30,287 nucleotides of DNA from the IMG/VR virus record IMGVR_UViG_3300017598_000405, positions 1 through 30,287 of that record; one strand, given 5' to 3'. Both the position numbers and the translations under genes were made by a program. Below, piece after piece: positions 1 through 6,164 of the stretch. Within the stretch, counting starts at the first letter, position 1, and each line of letters opens with the position of its first letter. The DNA comes from a virus. The notes under the pieces are model-generated. The model did not search any database. It had not been told where the DNA came from and worked only from the letters and a program-made list of their open reading frames with translations.

Positions 1-81
1 GCAGGTGCAGCAGGTGCAGCAGGTGCAGCAGGTGCAGCAGGTGCAGCAGGTGCAGCAGGTGCAGCAGGTGCAGCAGGTGCA
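1..81 (-). repeat. 9-bp tandem repeat encoding Ala-Pro-Ala
   Basis: Nine uninterrupted copies of gcaggtgca on the plus strand, starting at the window edge, so the array probably continues leftward. A second shorter, imperfect array lies at about 199-229. Units are in frame with the DUF2815-like gene and encode Ala-Pro-Ala. Being a multiple of three, gain or loss of units would change linker length without breaking the gene. Confidence 0.9.
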
Positions 82-1055
82 GCATTCAGTGTAGCGTGAC
101 CTTGAGCAACAATCATTTCGTCAGTCCAAGCAGGGTCACTAGGTGAAGCGCGAGTATGACCATTTAATAGTGCTATCGGGGCAGCTTGAGGTGAAGGTGC
201 AGCAGGTGCAGCAGGTGCAGCAGGAGCAGCAGGTGCTACGCCTTGTTGTGCTGACATTGGGGTTGGTACAGCACTTGCTGCATTTTGACCATAACCAGCT
301 TCAACGTTAGTTCCAACAATAGCACGACCACCGAAAGCTGCTGTTGCTGATTGTTGAACATGACCACCACCAAAGTTTTCATCATTATATGCCATTTGAA
401 CATTTAATAATTTGATAGCAATTACGTTACCTTTCCTACCTTGATAAGCCGTAACTTCTAATTGAGCAACAGCCCAACAACCAGAGTAAATTGATTTCGG
501 GTCAACAGCATGTTCACCTGTTGGGTCAGCACAACCTACAGCTTCGGCATTCTTAAAGCCCATTTTCCACATACCGATTGACTGTTCTTTAGGTGTACCA
601 ACTTGCTCAATAGCAACACCCATATCGTTTTTCTCTTTTTTCCAATCGGTATCACCATCAACTAATGGTGGTGGGAAATTAACACCAACCTGTGAAGCAT
701 TGTTGCCTGTACCACCAGCCGATGCAACAGCGTAACCTTGTTGGATAATCATCTCAGGTGTCCAACCTTGAGCAACAGGGAAATGTTCCATTGTATGACC
801 TTGTGTGAAGGTTAAACCAGCAGCACGATACATAATACCGAACGCTTCTGTACATACTTCATCAAGTGCTGTCAAAATGTTTTCATTACTTGACGCTACA
901 CCGTTTGCAACGTGTGCTGGTACTTGACCAGATTTAGGGAACATTGCACCAATAGAATATTTTGGTGTTTCGTTTGAACCTTCTTGAGCGTAAGGCGCGT
1001 CTAAGTGTGGGAAAGATACGCGAAACGGAGTTGTAAAAATTATACGATTTGCCAT
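1..1055 (-). CDS. DUF2815-family ssDNA-binding-like protein (3' end outside window)
   Basis: At least 351 residues, open to the left edge. The start ATG at 1055 follows GAGGAAT at good spacing. The N-terminus (MANRIIFTTPFRVSFPHL, then PKYSIGAMFPK) and the later block with IYSGCWAVAQLEVTAY followed by VIAIKLLNVQ are typical of DUF2815, an OB-fold-like family of phage replication regions thought to bind single-stranded DNA. That function is family knowledge, not proven here. The C-terminal third is a low-complexity Ala-Pro linker. Two copies of a short motif, WTPEMIIQQGYA (about residue 98) and WTDEMIVAQGHA (about 310), flank the core and sit between linkers. It lies directly downstream of the DUF2800 nuclease, a common pairing in phages, so the two probably act together in recombination or replication. 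The call is firm; the end is not visible. Confidence 0.82.
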   Translation of the reverse strand, partial: MANRIIFTTPFRVSFPHLDAPYAQEGSNETPKYSIGAMFPKSGQVPAHVANGVASSNENILTALDEVCTEAFGIMYRAAGLTFTQGHTMEHFPVAQGWTPEMIIQQGYAVASAGGTGNNASQVGVNFPPPLVDGDTDWKKEKNDMGVAIEQVGTPKEQSIGMWKMGFKNAEAVGCADPTGEHAVDPKSIYSGCWAVAQLEVTAYQGRKGNVIAIKLLNVQMAYNDENFGGGHVQQSATAAFGGRAIVGTNVEAGYGQNAASAVPTPMSAQQGVAPAAPAAPAAPAAPSPQAAPIALLNGHTRASPSDPAWTDEMIVAQGHATLNAAPAAPAAPAAPAAPAAPAAPAAPAAP

Positions 1056-1082
1056 GATATTTATTCCTCGCCTTAATAGGCT

Positions 1083-2321
1083 TTATTTAATTGATTTGAA
1101 TATACCAGCTATAGAGTCTGACATATCTGGTGCAATAGCTGCACGTTTATCGTTAATGGGTACAAGTAGTATTGGAGCTTGTGGTTTTTCATAAAATTTA
1201 TTTACGACATTTTTATCCACATGTTTCTTGTTAGCAGTCATACCTTTGAGTTTGGGTTTATTAAACATTTTATCTATAAAATCTAAAGTTTCTTTTTCGG
1301 TAACAGTGTGTTGTTTACCAAACTTGTCATATACAGACTGTCTAACAAATTCATCTTCATCAGTACAATAACCTCTAACAATTCCTTTAACTAACTTGCG
1401 ATCTTTAAGTGGTTTACCCTTACGAACAGCAAGTGTTGCTTGTTCTAAAAGTGCATCAAGTGTTCTTTTGATGGTCGGGATTTCGTCTATCAATGCAATC
1501 ATCTGATCGTCATTTACACGCTGTATAGAATCATTCAAACCTATCAAGTCAAACGTGTGACGAATACGTGTAGCACAGAAACCAGCAGCACGACAATATA
1601 TGCAGTGTGAACCAGCAACAAGGTCTGTTCTACCATGTGCTGCACGATAACCATAATGCCACTGTGTGATTTCTTCTATATTGTACTCGTTAGTACGAAT
1701 TACACCGTCAACATGTTCATCATTGTTTGGTTGAACGATAACATTTATCACTCGATTTATCTTACCCCAAAGTTGCAAAGTGTCCATTGCAGCTAAAGAA
1801 TAACCAACTGTTTGAGCGTTACCATTGAGTTGACCAAAACCTGTAATAGTTTGCATACCATCAACTTCAACCAGACCATAACCATTTTTATAATCACCAA
1901 CTATGAGTGTGTCACCATCAACAATAACTAAATCTGATGTACCCCATAGCTGGTCACTAATACTACTCAAGCATACTTTCAATTCTAAATACACTTTTGC
2001 ATTTGGTCGTTGTATTTTAATTTGACGAACATAATTTACATAAACTTGACCACCTTCTGCCATTTCTTCGGTTACGATATGTTTATTGAAAGTATGACCA
2101 ATCAAATCATAACAACTTAAACCGAATTTTAAAGCTACCTCCACCAACTCATGTACAGCAGTACCGAGTTCAGCAGGGGCATTTGTTCCGTTGGGTAAAC
2201 CAGTAGACATTGATACGCTACCACCACACACTAAAATGCGTGATTGAGCAGAGAACCCATACATACTATGTAATAAAGGAGTCCCTTGTTGTACTGCAAG
2301 CGCTACTGGTTTAAGTTCCAT
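1083..2321 (-). CDS. DUF2800 Cas4/RecB-like PD-(D/E)XK nuclease
   Basis: 412 residues from ATG at 2321; a TTG 27 bases further upstream is in frame but has no ribosome-binding site. Motifs fit the RecB/Cas4 nuclease fold: AVHELVE (His57), GTSDLVIVDGD (Asp130) and VGDYKNGYG (Asp143, Lys145), then TVGYSLAAM as the Q/Y-motif region. Four cysteines fit a [4Fe-4S] cluster as in Cas4 and AddB: Cys33 (RILVCGGS) and Cys240, Cys243, Cys249 (CIYCRAAGFC). DUF2800 proteins accompany DUF2815 in phage replication modules and are presumed recombination or end-processing nucleases. The start lies two bases after the stop of the 306-aa gene, so translation is probably coupled. Family call is strong; substrate is inferred. 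Confidence 0.85.
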   Translation of the reverse strand: MELKPVALAVQQGTPLLHSMYGFSAQSRILVCGGSVSMSTGLPNGTNAPAELGTAVHELVEVALKFGLSCYDLIGHTFNKHIVTEEMAEGGQVYVNYVRQIKIQRPNAKVYLELKVCLSSISDQLWGTSDLVIVDGDTLIVGDYKNGYGLVEVDGMQTITGFGQLNGNAQTVGYSLAAMDTLQLWGKINRVINVIVQPNNDEHVDGVIRTNEYNIEEITQWHYGYRAAHGRTDLVAGSHCIYCRAAGFCATRIRHTFDLIGLNDSIQRVNDDQMIALIDEIPTIKRTLDALLEQATLAVRKGKPLKDRKLVKGIVRGYCTDEDEFVRQSVYDKFGKQHTVTEKETLDFIDKMFNKPKLKGMTANKKHVDKNVVNKFYEKPQAPILLVPINDKRAAIAPDMSDSIAGIFKSIK

Positions 2322-2323
2322 GA

Positions 2324-3244
2324 TTACGAACCGAACGCGTCTTGCCAAGATTTATGGTAAGCCGTTACAGAAGTATTCACAGCAGGTAGACCAGCGTATA
2401 AAACAGCACCTAAATCGTTTGCACCAATACTGGTTAAACCATCAAGGATGGTAGCGGCATGTGTTTCACCACCCCAAGCACGAATTTCACGCAACATGTT
2501 AGCTACATCTAAGTAATCATCATACATACCTTGAACTGTATCAACTACACCTTGATATTGGTCTGGTACAAGGTTTGAGTAATCAGTAATGCCGAATGAC
2601 GTTTGAATTAAAGCAAACACTTCATCGTAAGGTACACCGAAATCATCTGTTATTTTACCGATTATATCAATACCTTGCTTTCTAACAGCCGCATGTTCAT
2701 CCACTGCTGGAACTGCTGGAACTGCTGGAACTGCTGGAACTGCTGGAACTGCTGGAACTGCTGGAACTGCTGGAACTGCTGGAACTGCTGGAACTGCTGG
2801 AACTGTTGGAACTGCTGGAACTGCTGGTGTGCCAGCAATAGGTGTAGGGTTAGCAGCTTTCCATTCAGCACGTACTTGTTCAGCTAAAGCTGGATCACCA
2901 CCTTTCTTACCACGCCAAACTTCACCACCTTTAACCAAATTTGATTTAACTTTAGTTTTAGTCTTAGCATGAATACGTTCATCCCAAGGGTAGCCTTCGC
3001 TATCAAGCTCCACCCCTACAGCAGCACTTGCCGTTGGGGTATCTACCACCGTGTTTCCAGCCGCTTGCTGCGTTGTACTTGCATCCACTGATGGTGTGGC
3101 TGGCACGTTTGGGACTGCTTGTTTATCCGTTACACCGAAATCTGCACCACCCATTTCAGTAGCTAATATTGTAAACTGTTTTGATAATTCATCTTGCAAA
3201 TTAGCGATTGTAGACATTGCATTTGCTATTTTAGTTTTGTTCAT
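2324..3244 (-). CDS. Phage protein with PWDxRIH motif and Pro-Ala-Val repeat
   Basis: 306 residues, first gene of the leftward operon, with an AAGG ribosome-binding site before ATG 3244. Residues 1-25 form a helix typical of a short coiled coil. The middle holds EGYPWDERIHAKTKTKVKS and then EVWRGKKGGDPALAEQVRAE, a motif found in many phage proteins of replication regions whose function I cannot state. This is followed by about 14 Pro-Ala-Val triplets, an extended linker. The C-terminal 120 residues look globular and helical, with Trp/Tyr/Gly-rich segments, and match no family I recognise. Position ahead of DUF2800 and DUF2815 suggests an accessory replication or recombination role. Function unknown. 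Confidence 0.7.
   Translation of the reverse strand: MNKTKIANAMSTIANLQDELSKQFTILATEMGGADFGVTDKQAVPNVPATPSVDASTTQQAAGNTVVDTPTASAAVGVELDSEGYPWDERIHAKTKTKVKSNLVKGGEVWRGKKGGDPALAEQVRAEWKAANPTPIAGTPAVPAVPTVPAVPAVPAVPAVPAVPAVPAVPAVPAVPAVPAVDEHAAVRKQGIDIIGKITDDFGVPYDEVFALIQTSFGITDYSNLVPDQYQGVVDTVQGMYDDYLDVANMLREIRAWGGETHAATILDGLTSIGANDLGAVLYAGLPAVNTSVTAYHKSWQDAFGS
2703..2826 (-). repeat. 9-bp tandem repeat encoding Pro-Ala-Val
   Basis: About 14 copies of a 9-bp unit (actgctgga on the plus strand), in frame with the 306-aa gene. One unit is changed and encodes Pro-Thr-Val; the eleven units on its left are identical. Near-identity of units suggests recent expansion by slippage. The reverse strand gives an artificial Trp-Asn-Cys reading frame that is not a gene. 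Confidence 0.92.
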
Positions 3245-3295
3245 TTTATTACCTTACTTGCTTAAAAAGTTATGACTCGTTGTTGAGTGATTGGT

Positions 3296-3324
3296 ACTCT
3301 ACACACATTAAAATAAATTTGCAA
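3296..3324 (-). promoter_or_regulatory. Predicted leftward sigma70-type promoter
   Basis: Reading leftward: TTGCAA (3324-3319), a 17-base spacer, then TAGAGT (3301-3296). The predicted start is about 45 bases before the 306-aa gene. Match is 4/6 for each box; the correct spacing and the position at the head of the operon support it. The -35 hexamer is shared with the rightward promoter. Confidence 0.5.
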
Positions 3325-3347
3325 ATATTATTTTATTAAATTATTAT
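3319..3347 (+). promoter_or_regulatory. Predicted rightward sigma70-type promoter of the early operon
   Basis: TTGCAA (3319-3324), a 17-base spacer, TATTAT (3342-3347). The predicted start is near 3354, about 25 bases before the first gene at 3379. The -35 box lies in the perfect palindrome ATTTGCAAAT (3317-3326), so polymerases for the two directions would compete for it. Confidence 0.6.
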
Positions 3348-3378
3348 TCAGTCACTTTTAATCAACGAGTAAATAATA

Positions 3379-3849
3379 ATGAGTAACATATTCAAGAATG
3401 AAACGAAAGAACGGTTGTGGTTAGCCAGCAATGTAACACAGTGGGAAGAAGGTAAAACATGGTTAGTTTATTCCCACTGTGTTGATGATAATCATTATTT
3501 CGCCAATGCAACAGGTGTACCCGAAGCTTGTTATATGACACATACGGAATGGGTATTATTACGTGATAAGTTGGGTTTAGTTGTACAACTACCCACTAAA
3601 GAAGAAGCTGAACAGTTTGAACCCACTCCTGTTAACGATCCTGTTAATAAACCAAAGCATTATCAAATGTTCGCTGATGGTACTCAAGCAATAGACATAA
3701 TTGAAGCATCTCTTACACCAGAAGAATTTGCTGGTTACTGTAAAGGTAACGCTTTGAAATATCGTTTACGTGCTGGTAACAAGGATAAATTACAACAAGA
3801 TATTGATAAAGCTGATTGGTACGCTAATAAATTCTCAGAAAAACAATAA
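3379..3849 (+). CDS. DUF3310-domain protein
   Basis: 156 residues, first gene of the rightward operon. Residues about 87-152 match DUF3310: DPVNKPKHYQMF, then QAIDIIEASL, GNALKYRLRAGNKD and DIDKADWYANKF. This small domain is common in phage early regions; its biochemical role is not settled and it is sometimes loosely annotated as a nucleotide kinase. The first 80 residues (Trp-rich, with HCVDDNHYFANATGVPE) are not part of that family and I do not recognise them. Start is ATG 3379; the upstream GAG is a weak ribosome-binding site. The family call is firm and function is open. Confidence 0.8.
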   Translation: MSNIFKNETKERLWLASNVTQWEEGKTWLVYSHCVDDNHYFANATGVPEACYMTHTEWVLLRDKLGLVVQLPTKEEAEQFEPTPVNDPVNKPKHYQMFADGTQAIDIIEASLTPEEFAGYCKGNALKYRLRAGNKDKLQQDIDKADWYANKFSEKQ

Positions 3850-3884
3850 CTTAACTGGTCGGATATGTTAAACGGTTATTATAG

Positions 3885-3933
3885 ATTATAGTAGTCATCA
3901 GTGACCTAACCAGCAACGGATAAAAACATGACA
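3885..3933 (+). repeat. 49-bp leader repeat, copy 1
   Basis: Matches 4755-4803 at 46 of 49 positions, exactly 870 bases apart. It runs from ATTATAGTAGTCA through the segment AACCAGCAACGGATAAAAAC and into the start codon of the 277-aa gene. It holds the semi-palindrome at 3894-3905 and the translation start region. Confidence 0.85.
3894..3905. promoter_or_regulatory. Candidate operator GTCATCAGTGAC
   Basis: One of five sites fitting GTCANCAKTGAC, with GTCA/TGAC arms, 22 bases before the ATG at 3928. TATAGT just upstream could be a -10 box, which would place this site over a transcription start, but no good -35 is seen. The binding protein is unknown. Confidence 0.45.
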
Positions 3934-4761
3934 AAACTAAACAAGACAGATAAAAATACCCGAATAGAATACCTAATTGAAAAATTGTTCAACATGAAAG
4001 GTGGTTTCAGTAAAGGTATGCGTACAACACATGACGATGGTCAATGGATTGAAATAAATAGTGGTGGTGGTATAAAACGCAACTATGTTCCCGATCACCC
4101 TTGGTTGTATAACTATGGGCTAGGTTTGGATAATGATAAGAACGAAACATTATTTGATGCTGCTGGTGGTTGTCACATTAACGAACCTGCTAAAACAATA
4201 GGTGATGATTTTGAAGTAGTTATGTTTAAAGATTTCAGCATATCATGGTTTAAATACGTCAAATTCAACCCTTCTAAGTTGAGAGGTATTTCACCTATTT
4301 CAAAATGTACATTGTATGAAAAACACCAACGAACAATTCAATTGAATGGTGAAGTGGACTATGAGAAATGTATGGTGGGTGTTAATGGTTTCAAACAAAC
4401 ACCTATAATGGTTCAAGGTAAACTCCACGACACTAATGATAATATTGTATTGTCAGCATCATTCAAAGAAGAATTTTATAAAGTTGGTGTTTTTCACATG
4501 AAAATTACTAATGATGCAAATGGTCAAGGTATACGGTTAGCATGTGAACCTTGGGAAGTGATTGAACTAATGAAGTACAGAAACAACCCAATTACACTTA
4601 ACGGTAATAAGAAACCTGTACTTCATTGGGTTTCAAAATACATAAAAGGTGAGTTGAGGAAAACAAAAGTTGACGCTCACATTAGAGGTTTGGGTAATTT
4701 TAACATTGACGGGTTCACTATTGAGATAACCAAACCTGAAAAATATATCCACGAATTATAG
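3928..4761 (+). CDS. Hypothetical phage protein (277 aa)
   Basis: I do not recognise a family. The protein is soluble, mixed alpha/beta, with no membrane segment. Visible features: a basic N-terminus, a Gly-rich stretch (WIEINSGGGIKRNYVPDHP), scattered Trp, and a C-terminal region with GNKKPVLHWVSKYIKGELRK. ATG 3928 was chosen because it ends a conserved leader shared with the gene at 4798. Its own stop (TAG 4759-4761) lies inside the second copy of that leader. The shared leader suggests that it and the next gene are controlled together, probably as early genes. Confidence 0.65.
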   Translation: MTKLNKTDKNTRIEYLIEKLFNMKGGFSKGMRTTHDDGQWIEINSGGGIKRNYVPDHPWLYNYGLGLDNDKNETLFDAAGGCHINEPAKTIGDDFEVVMFKDFSISWFKYVKFNPSKLRGISPISKCTLYEKHQRTIQLNGEVDYEKCMVGVNGFKQTPIMVQGKLHDTNDNIVLSASFKEEFYKVGVFHMKITNDANGQGIRLACEPWEVIELMKYRNNPITLNGNKKPVLHWVSKYIKGELRKTKVDAHIRGLGNFNIDGFTIEITKPEKYIHEL

Positions 4762-4803
4762 TAGTCACCATTGACCCAACCAGCAACGGATAAAAACATG
4801 ACA
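4755..4803 (+). repeat. 49-bp leader repeat, copy 2
   Basis: Second copy of the leader at 3885-3933, with three substitutions, two of them in the central four bases of the semi-palindrome. The GTCA and TGAC arms and the whole segment next to the start codon are unchanged, suggesting that these parts are selected. Confidence 0.85.
4764..4775. promoter_or_regulatory. Candidate operator GTCACCATTGAC
   Basis: Fits GTCANCAKTGAC. It lies 22 bases before the ATG at 4798. A possible promoter, TTGAGA (4721-4726) with a 17-base spacer and TATATC (4744-4749), would start transcription just upstream of it. Confidence 0.45.
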
Positions 4804-5091
4804 CCACGTGTAGATGAAAGCAAGTTACCGAAACTAACTAAGAACCAGAAATATGAATTAGCTAAAAAAGAAGCTGGTTTAAAGAAAGTAACGGTGTGGT
4901 GTCCTGACTATGCTGTTGATGAATTGAAAGAATTAATGGGTGATATTTGTGATTTCCACAATGAAAAAGGTGAGTTTCACAAAAAATTATTCCCTTCTAT
5001 GTACCGTGAGTTCAGTACAGGTCGAGTTGGGAATAAATCACTTCGTGATGTTAAACTAACAGCAAGAAAAGCAACTAAGGTGGTTAAGTAA
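4798..5091 (+). CDS. Small protein, possibly ribbon-helix-helix-like
   Basis: 97 residues from ATG 4798; a TTG at 4771 is in frame but falls inside the repeated leader, whose other copy ends at an ATG in the same place. The N-terminus is very basic (KLPKLTKNQKYELAKKEAGL). It is followed by KKVTVWCPDYAVDELKELMG, a beta-strand then helix pattern like ribbon-helix-helix DNA-binding proteins, and then a basic C-terminus. A DNA-binding regulator is therefore possible, and such a protein could be the reader of the nearby semi-palindromes, but this is inference. The stop overlaps the start of the next small gene (TAATG at 5089-5093), so translation is probably coupled. Confidence 0.65.
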   Translation: MTPRVDESKLPKLTKNQKYELAKKEAGLKKVTVWCPDYAVDELKELMGDICDFHNEKGEFHKKLFPSMYREFSTGRVGNKSLRDVKLTARKATKVVK

Positions 5092-5153
5092 TGAACAAAC
5101 AGTATGTGTGTGAACCAGTGAAATGCAACTGCGGTAAGGTAACGTGTTTCTAA
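5091..5153 (+). CDS. 20-aa Cys-rich peptide
   Basis: A complete small reading frame whose ATG overlaps the previous stop (TAATG) and whose TAA overlaps the next ATG (TAATG at 5151-5155). It is therefore exactly linked on both sides by the same overlap style used elsewhere in this operon. The product has four cysteines at positions 7, 12, 14 and 19 (pattern C-x4-C-x-C-x4-C), which could bind a metal. Alternatively it only keeps ribosomes moving between the two flanking genes. No homologue is known to me. Confidence 0.5.
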   Translation: MNKQYVCEPVKCNCGKVTCF

Positions 5154-5704
5154 TGTCATCAACCAAAGGTAACACCATATTACAAGAACACTATCCAACA
5201 CCAATAAATGCTGTGAAAGCGTTAGTTGACCAGTTGGTTGTGCTGCCTAATGATAAATTCCTAGAACCTTGTAGGGCAGAAGGTAATATTTACCAGCAGA
5301 TTATTCTGCCTGAGTCGCAAAAGTATTGGGCTGAAATTCGTGATGGTGTTGATTACTTGAACACACCATTTCCTAAAATGGATATTATTATTACAAACCC
5401 ACCTTTTAGTTTAACATGTGAGTTTTTAGAAAAATCCTTGAGTGAGTTATCAGAAAAAGGTGTACTTGCTTATCTACAAAGGGTGAATTACTTAGGTGCG
5501 GCTATTCGCCTACCCTTTTGGGAACGTGTGGGAACACCTAATAAATTTCCTGTACTTGTACCAAGACCATCATTTGTTAAGCGTGGTAAAGGTAGTCAAG
5601 ATAGTTGCGAATACGCGTGGTTCATTTATGATCGCGGTAATCGTTTGCCGTTTATGAAACACGGTGTAAGTCAAATCAAATGGAATAAAGTGAGATTAAA
5701 ATGA
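5153..5704 (+). CDS. N6-adenine DNA methyltransferase-like protein
   Basis: 183 residues. ATG 5153 is preferred over the GTG at 5144 because of the TAATG overlap with the small peptide gene. Motifs of Rossmann-fold adenine methyltransferases are present: HYPTPINAVKALVD at the N-terminus, LEPCRAEGNIY as the S-adenosylmethionine site (motif I, with Gly positions degenerate), and MDIIITNPPFSL as catalytic motif IV (NPPF). RPSFVKRGKGSQDSCEYAWF resembles the late region of phage Dam-like enzymes. It probably methylates adenine in phage DNA to avoid restriction or mark replication. There is no separate recognition domain, so the target cannot be read from the sequence. Class call is strong; activity is inferred. 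Confidence 0.8.
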   Translation: MSSTKGNTILQEHYPTPINAVKALVDQLVVLPNDKFLEPCRAEGNIYQQIILPESQKYWAEIRDGVDYLNTPFPKMDIIITNPPFSLTCEFLEKSLSELSEKGVLAYLQRVNYLGAAIRLPFWERVGTPNKFPVLVPRPSFVKRGKGSQDSCEYAWFIYDRGNRLPFMKHGVSQIKWNKVRLK

Positions 5705-5889
5705 CAGGTAAAATTGAGAAACGTAGAACACGAATTTTAGCAGCAATAAAGACTGAACCAAAGTCGTTCAAACGTGTTGCCAAAGAACTTAATTTAAGTA
5801 ATTCACTGGTTAAAAAAGACATGCTTGAAATGCTTTCTAACCGTCAAGTAACTGAGTCAAAAGCAGGTTACGTATGCCTGAAACAATAG
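5701..5889 (+). CDS. Small winged-helix DNA-binding protein
   Basis: 62 residues, start overlapping the methyltransferase stop (ATGA). RTRILAAIKTEPKSFKRVAKEL, then NLSNSLVKKDMLEMLSNRQV and a wing ending ESKAGYVCLKQ, reads as a compact winged helix-turn-helix with nothing else attached. It is likely a phage transcription regulator or an architectural DNA-binding protein. Its 3' end overlaps the next gene by 16 bases, so the two are co-translated. Target is unknown. Confidence 0.65.
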   Translation: MTGKIEKRRTRILAAIKTEPKSFKRVAKELNLSNSLVKKDMLEMLSNRQVTESKAGYVCLKQ

Positions 5890-6164
5890 GTGATCATTTT
5901 AGTCAGCAAGATGAAATCAATCGTTTGAAAAAAAAACTTGAATCAACAAGGGTCAACGAGTACAAAGCCAAAAAAAGTCGTGATGTTTTAAAAGCTAAAC
6001 GTGTCAAAACGCTTGAAGTGGTAATAAAGCTTTGTAAAACTGGTCGTTGTGATTTAACTAATCAGGAAATTGCAGACTTGTGTTTTGTGACCAAAAAAAC
6101 AGTAATTGAGATAAGGAGTCGGTTAAGAAATGGCAATAATAGAACCTCGCAAATATCAAGCTAA
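5874..6164 (+). CDS. Coiled-coil plus helix-turn-helix protein
   Basis: 96 residues from ATG 5874. Residues 12-50 are Lys/Glu/Arg-rich and helical, fitting a short coiled coil. About residues 52-85 (KTLEVVIKLCKTGRCDLTNQ then EIADLCFVTKKTVIEIRSRL) fit a helix-turn-helix like those of transcription initiators. It overlaps the helicase gene by 35 bases. The role is unknown; a dimeric regulator is the simplest reading. Confidence 0.6.
   Translation: MPETIGDHFSQQDEINRLKKKLESTRVNEYKAKKSRDVLKAKRVKTLEVVIKLCKTGRCDLTNQEIADLCFVTKKTVIEIRSRLRNGNNRTSQISS

Larger units (their letters stand above)
3275..3370. repeat. Inverted repeat flanking the divergent promoter region
   Basis: ACTCGTTG at 3275-3282 is the exact reverse complement of CAACGAGT at 3363-3370. 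GTGA at 3287-3290 mirrors TCAC at 3352-3355. The arms lie near the predicted transcription starts of both divergent promoters, so they are candidate binding sites for one regulator acting on both sides. An RNA role is less likely because the arms fall on different transcripts. Confidence 0.55.

Noticed and set aside
1-240. Regular repeats resembling a CRISPR array
   Set aside because: Units are 9 bp with no spacers and stay in one reading frame, so they are coding minisatellites.
2322-2348. TTG start of the DUF2800 gene at 2348
   Set aside because: No ribosome-binding site; ATG 2321 follows the upstream stop by two bases and fits the family N-terminus better.
2675-2887. Rightward frame with repeated Trp-Asn-Cys
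   Set aside because: It is the reverse strand of the Pro-Ala-Val repeat; no ribosome-binding site and no coding signal outside the repeat.
4771-4797. TTG start of the 97-aa gene at 4771
   Set aside because: The sequence is the repeated leader, whose other copy is non-coding up to an ATG at the same place.
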